From contig NC_092343.1 of assembly GCF_046630445.1 (NCBI RefSeq), positions 134,285,501-134,349,500 on the forward strand: a DNA stretch of 64,000 nt, read 5' to 3'. This DNA is from Rutidosis leptorrhynchoides (Eukaryota > Streptophyta > Magnoliopsida > Asterales > Asteraceae). Positions 58,381 to 64,000 of this stretch are shown here, piece by piece (the stretch's first letter is position 1; each line of letters opens with the position of its first letter). The translations under genes and the position numbers were made by a program. Under the pieces are notes generated by a model that was not told the DNA's origin, did no database searches, and worked only from the letters and a program-made list of their open reading frames with translations.

Positions 58381-61300
58381 AATCATCGTTCTACATGACG
58401 TTCTGCATCATTTATCTTCGTTCAACATGGCGAATATGTAATCTCTAATGTTTTAGAGATTATATATTCTTGTTCTAACGTAAATCAAATGAGTTTAATA
58501 TTATATTAACTCATTAAATCCATAATTACGTCTAAAGAAAATATATATGTAGATATGTTTTCATAAAGATTGTAATTAAAATTTTTATTGTACAAACTGT
58601 TAATGGTGAAAATATTTTAACGGGTAGGTAATACCCGAGGAATATTTAGATTTCGCATTAATAAGTTACACTGTACATTCTTAGAATCTGATTCAACAGT
58701 CATTTACTATCCTTCTTGCAACCACAGCTATACAAATCCGTTCACCACAGAATAACCATATTCATCCAATTACATATTTGGATTTTGACCTATCAGAATC
58801 CAACAAGTAGCATAATGAAGAAATAATGGACACAATAAAAATTGATTAGAAATAAATTAATTAACAATAAGAAATTCTATTAAGAATCCACGCTAACAAA
58901 ATCCTAGCTAACCGTTCCTAGCTAACTGTTAATTCCGTATTACCATTTAATTATCGCAATTTATTTATCGCAGTTTATTTATCGCAATTTATATTCTCGC
59001 AATTTTACTTATCGTTATTTAATTTCTGTTATTTACTTTACGCACTTTATTTATCGTTATTTAATTTTCTGTTATTTATTTTACGCACTTTAAATATCAG
59101 GACACGTATACAAGGTTTTGACATATCATATCGACGCATCTATATATATTATTTGGAATTACCATAGACACTCTATATGGAGTAATGATCGAGTTCTCTA
59201 TACAGGGTTGAGGTTGATTCTACAATAATATATATAGTTTGAGTTGTGATCAAGTCTGAGAAGTATACGGGTCACGACACGTATTAATTAATTCGAATAT
59301 TATATAATATACTATATATGAATTATTGGACTGTCAACTGTGGACTATCGACTGTGGACTAATAACATTGGACAATTAAAATGAATTAAAATATTGATTA
59401 TAACATATGAAACCAAACAATTCTTCAAGTTGCCACTTGAATTCGTCTTAAACATCATTTGCATCTTCACGATTACATTCTGCGTTCAAACCTTTCATGA
59501 TTCTTAAAAACACCTCAATCGAGTGGATGAACCAACCGCACTTCATTTACAGGAGAAAAGATTGATGCATATAGCTATGCACCTGAAAACACTCGGAACC
59601 TGAGTAAACGTTTAACACGTGGCTGTGCTAATTCCTTTAGCGTTATTATTACAAAAAAAAAAAAATAACTTTGCATCTGCTGTTCGAGATAGCCAGTTTT
59701 GTCACAACTCCAGCAAGACAACTTCAACTTTTCGTACGAAACAACCTTATTATAACGTTGATATATATATATGCGTGCTCTTTTATTGTTACCAGGGAAC
59801 CTTCCATATTCCACCATATTACCATCAGCGTTTAATCATCTAAAAACACAATTTTTCTGAAACCATCTCGGATTAATAACCGATGATTCAGATATCATAG
59901 CATTAAATGTAGAGGAAACAGAAAAATGGTAGATGGTCTAAACGACCAAAAGTTTGATGATAAAGAAAGGAGTGTTAGGAACACTCGATAGAAAATTGGG
60001 TATTGAAAAACAGATTGAGCTACCCATGAAGGAGACCAAGGACAAATACTAGGACCAAACCCTATATTCAAAGGATTCAGGTAATTTTGGATCCGTTAAA
60101 ATCTTTAGAGAATATCTTGCTCCGAAGTCATGTTAAAATCTTGCGGAAAATCTTTCTCCACCAACCATCGAACTTAGAAATTCCAAAATAGCATCATCAA
60201 TATCTTCGATATTTCTGAGGATATTTTCATAAATATTCTCGTCTGAAATTATATACCTCCTCGTGTTTCCTGTGTATCATTATATTGGAAACATTCAATA
60301 GAAAATTTAGTACCGAAAAGCAGATTATGCGAAACTAGGAAGAAAGCCGTGGACAAATCACAAAGAATAAGTTTGACTTCAAAGAATCCAAATGATTCAA
60401 TGTCTACTAAAGTCTTTAGTGAATATCTTGCTCCTTACTCTAAACCCTTGCAGATAATAGTTTCTATCATCCTCTGATCTTAAATATTCAAAGATATTAT
60501 CGTATCTTTCATTATAAATATCCTCGATATTTTTGAATATATTTTCATAACTAATCTTATCTGAAGTCATTTATCTCTTTGAGATATCAGTGTTACATCA
60601 TATGAGAAACTATTAGTTTCTATATTCTGCGAATCTTCGAATTTAAAATAAAAATGTTTTTGAGGTAGTGTTGGGAACTGATGCATGAGTTAGTATAATA
60701 TAATGACACTTGATCAATGTGATTATATTACAGTAAGTCATGATGAGTTTCTAAATGGAACATGATGATTCACAGATTATAACGTCATCATGTGCCATGT
60801 TACATAACTCTTTCATTCTGCTTAACTTCTGAACATATCAAGAAAATATATTCTTGATAGTTCTATTTTCAGTGATTCAGGTAATTTGACAAAACAAATC
60901 GTGCTACTACATTTTCTTTCTACCTAGTATATTATGATAATTCGAAACTCCATACCTATGAATTCTGGACCGTTACTTGCGAAAAGTAAACCAAATCATG
61001 AAGCTCTGAAATAGAAAAGGGGTATATATCGCAGCAAATAAGAGAGCGCATTAACTGTGGATGACAATAATTATAGGAGACAGAAGCAGGGACATTGAAA
61101 TATAAGGGAAGATATAAAACCCAATAACAAAACAGAAGTTACAAACCGTGGATATTAATACGAATAGCAATATAAAGACACAGAATAATTAAGAATAGTA
61201 TTCCCCCCAAGGCAATAGTAGAAGTAAACAGATTTTCTGGTGAAAGATTGGAAAGAAGGATGACATATACATAGATAGAAAAATATTAAGAATCAGAACT

Positions 61301-61796
61301 GGTTGGAGCACTTCCACAATATTTTAGAAGTAGGAATAGAGGAAGAAAGTATAGGAATGGTGAAAGTAATGGAACGGAAGAAGTTCATTTATAGTGAAAA
61401 TACCAGACAAAGAAATCAAGGCAGATTTCCGCATTAATTATAGAGATCTTAATTTCCTTACTCGCCGAAGAATCAAATCTTTTAGATTTTGAAGATTTTC
61501 TTCAAATTCCTTGGATTCCGGAATTCAAGCAAAACAACGTCAAAAGCTAAGACGCATCTTATTTTCTAAATTCGACCAAGACAACGTCAAAATCTAAGGC
61601 GAATCTCTATTTCTCATTTCACTCTTTTATGATAACTTCACTCGTACGCTTCACATAATCGAATCATTTATTCTGTAGTGCTCAATAATGATAAAACTAT
61701 ATTTATCAACTCATATTCGTCATGAAAACATTTTTATTGTTAGCCATGACCACCTCACTCAAATTTCGGGACGAAATTTCTTTAACGGGTAGATAC
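58381..61796 (+). other. Element B non-coding interior with PPT
   Basis: No RT, RNase H or integrase motif is visible. An internal PPT-like TTTTAACGGGTAGGTAAT lies at about 58615-58632 and matches the internal copy in element A. The true PPT (TTTCTTTAACGGGTAG) ends just before 61797. A block around 58850-59480 is foreign (see the LTR fragment entry). The plus and minus open stretches near 59575-59843 are chance frames. Confidence 0.65.
59100..59470 (+). mobile_element. LTR fragment related to the chromovirus LTR
   Basis: Segments such as CATAGACACTCTATATGGAG, ACAGGGTTGAGGTTGATTC and GTTTGAGTTGTGATCAAG match the reverse complement of 49860-50040 in the chromovirus LTR. It is absent from the interior of element A, so it was acquired by element B or inserted later. 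The ends are not defined. Confidence 0.6.
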
Positions 61797-62635
61797 TGTG
61801 ATGACCCGGGAATTTTCGCCCAAATTTAAACCTGAATCTTATTTGATTTCGATACGATAAGCAAAGTCTGTAATGTTGAGTCTAAAAATTTTGAACCGTG
61901 TTTCATATATTCAATTGACCTTCGATCATTCCCGACGATTCACGAACAATGGTGTGTAATTAAATATGTAAATATAAATGAAAGTATACATATAATAATA
62001 AATAGAAATAGTACAATATAATTTAATCATTTGAATTAAATATGTAAAATAATATACCAAATAATAATGTAGTTATTAGAATAAAGATATATATATATAT
62101 ATATATATACATAATTAATATGATATGTATACTAGAATATAAATATAAAAGAAAGGTATAAATATTATATGATTAATAATATGTAGTGTTAACATATTAA
62201 TTATAACTGCAAATTAAAATACTATTAATGTTATTACTTTTATTAAATTAGATATTGCTAGCAATATCAATATTAATAATATTATCATATATATAACATA
62301 TAGATATGAGGTTTAATATGTAAAAATTATCATCATTACTAATATCGTTAATACTAGCGTAATTAGCATTATTATGAGTATCATTAATAATATTATTATT
62401 ATTCTTGTAATTATAATTAAGATTACTAAACTTATCTTATAATTTAAAATTTCTATTAGCTTTATTATTAATACTATCATATCAATATTTGCAATTACAC
62501 TGTAACAATTGATATTATTATAAATGATAAAATTAATTCTATTATTATTAGTATTAGAATATTTTATTTTCATAATTATAATTATGATCATTATTATTAT
62601 TAGAAAATAATACATTATATGATCATTAACATTAG

Positions 62636-62668
<33 letters not shown>

Positions 62669-63806
62669 CATTTGATTGTTATTAGTACCATTATTTATTA
62701 TTATTATTATTAGTTGTATGTTTATTATTATTAATAATAATAATAATATTATTATTAATATATTTATTTAATTATTAAAATTAAAGTTTTATATATGGTA
62801 ACAGATATATTTAAGCGTGAATTATTGGGTATCACCATCTGTTTTTTTATTTCTTCTTTATCTCTTTCTGTGTTTTCTTCTTCACCCGTGAGCAAATTCA
62901 ATCAACCCTACAATACAATCTTTGTTTTATTTTTTTTATCACTGCATCAATCATAACACTTCACACTTTATTTATCTGCTGTATTCCAAAAGAAAATCGA
63001 ACTGAGTTTATATTTTTTTTATTTAACTCGATACCTCTGCTGTGAACTTTTTTGTTCAATATTCGAAATCTATTTTTTTTTTAAATCTAAAAATGCAGAT
63101 AGATTAGGATTTATATATTCAAACTATTTACAAAATCTTAGCTTTCAATTCTTCGTAACGAGTTCGAATTTTGAAGTCAAAGGTAAATTCTAAAAAAGTC
63201 AATTTTGTGTTCATCATAAAATTAGTAATCTTTTTAATGTTTTCTGTCAAATTGATGATTGAGAAAGATTATAGGAGTGATTTGCAACATATTTGGTGTT
63301 GTAATATTTGGCTAAAACACTATAAAAATCGAAATCAATTATGGATTTTTTTTTACTTCGCGAGCAGCAGCACTCTGCTGTTTCTTTTTTTATTTTATTT
63401 TATTTTTTTTGTTACATATTCAAACTACCATAATTGATTTTTGATATTTCAATTACGAAATAATGTAAATCTTAAATTAGTTATTGTGTTGATAAAATTG
63501 TTTCACTGGTCGGCTTATTTTTTTTTTTTTGGAGAAGAAGAACACAGAATCGATGGTTAATTAAATAATGGAGTGGTGTAATTTCAGAAAATTAAGGTTA
63601 GCAGGTTGGTTGTGTGGGTGGTTGTGTAATCGAGAGGTCGCGGGTTCGAGATTGACTTGGGACTAATCTTTTTAAATAAGCTTCTAAGGTAGCTTTTATT
63701 CTTCTTTTTGTTATAATTACTTTTATTACTATTATTATTGTTTTTGTTATTATTATTTTTATTAATTATGATTGATGTATTACAAGTATTATAACTATTA
63801 TTATTA

Positions 63807-63905
<99 letters not shown>

Positions 63906-64000
63906 ACTAATATATGTATTATAATTATCGTGATAAAGGAGTTCTATTATTAAGTATTATAAGTTTGTGAATTAAAATCTTATGAGCTTAAATAAGTTAG
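61797..64000 (+). mobile_element. Element B 3' LTR (truncated by window edge)
   Basis: Starts TGTGATGACCCGGGAATT directly after the PPT and follows the 5' LTR closely. If it is as long as the 5' LTR, it would end near 65.6 kb in the same coordinate system, followed by TATAC and the rest of the interrupted chromovirus. Confidence 0.88.
63791..63903. repeat. Expanded (ATT)n microsatellite
   Basis: About 110 bases of ATT triplets with one TTTATT interruption in the 3' LTR, against about 35 bases at the same site in the 5' LTR (around 55698-55734). Confidence 0.92.

Larger units (their letters stand above)
53664..64000 (+). mobile_element. Element B: non-autonomous LTR retrotransposon (right end outside window)
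   Basis: A plus-strand relative of element A with a 3.76 kb 5' LTR, an iMet primer site, a decayed copy of the same unknown ORF, a non-coding interior, PPT TTTCTTTAACGGGTAG and a 3' LTR starting at 61797 that runs off the window. It carries no pol domains. The left target duplication should be TATAC (53659-53663). The 2.2 kb of 3' LTR present differs from the 5' LTR at roughly 25-30 positions by eye plus microsatellite length changes. Confidence 0.88.

Overview
This window looks like nuclear DNA of a flowering plant, made almost entirely of nested transposable elements. The evidence is plant-type LTR retrotransposons (Copia, Athila-type Gypsy, chromovirus), initiator-Met and Asp tRNA primer-binding sites, a PIF/Harbinger DNA transposon with its trihelix/SANT partner gene, LINE tails, a Helitron-like end, very AT-rich composition and long (TA)n and (ATT)n microsatellites. 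The repeat families resemble those of dicots, and the daisy family is my low-confidence guess. I found no ordinary host gene, tRNA, rRNA or CRISPR array.

Layout, left half. 1-1242 is the leader and gag start of a plus-strand Athila-type element. It abuts head-to-head a minus-strand Athila LTR (1262-3220). That LTR sits in the tail of a Gypsy element whose 2.36 kb 3' LTR (3477-5832) cuts into a minus-strand Copia (Copia-1, 5833-8235). A complete but decayed minus-strand Copia (Copia-2, 8244-13445, target duplication GATGT) sits in the target duplication of Copia-1. Next come a Copia gag fragment, a MITE (13727-14183), a broken Harbinger transposase (15257-16505), two LINE 3' fragments (16506-18679) with an inverted MITE copy between them, and the first half of a Harbinger ORF1.

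Layout, centre. ORF1 is split by a 22.9 kb insertion (19935-42821, target duplication GTAAT). This is a full Athila element (Athila-1) with gag, protease, RT, RNase H, integrase and an extra zinc-knuckle ORF. Its gag is itself split by a 9.3 kb minus-strand non-autonomous LTR element (element A, 23559-32898, target duplication GATAT) with 2.8 kb LTRs and one 182-residue ORF of unknown function. ORF1 resumes at 42822.

Layout, right half. After an LTR scrap and a Helitron-like 3' end (to 45542) lie a degenerate minus-strand Copia pol (47262-48787) and the 3' part of a minus-strand chromovirus (48788-53663). The chromovirus is interrupted by a plus-strand relative of element A (element B, 53664 to beyond 64000), so the missing chromovirus pol should resume to the right of the window.

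How the parts relate. The nesting order agrees with LTR divergence: about 25 differences by eye over 1.85 kb for Athila-1, and fewer per base for element A nested within it. Elements A and B carry no polymerase genes and presumably rely on a chromovirus-like partner; they share LTR-start, PPT and LTR-internal modules with the chromovirus at 48788. The most interesting signals are the unknown ORF shared by A and B, a pair of complementary sequences kept about 440 bases apart in three diverged LTR types, and paired CpG-rich repeats just upstream of the TATA box in unrelated LTRs.
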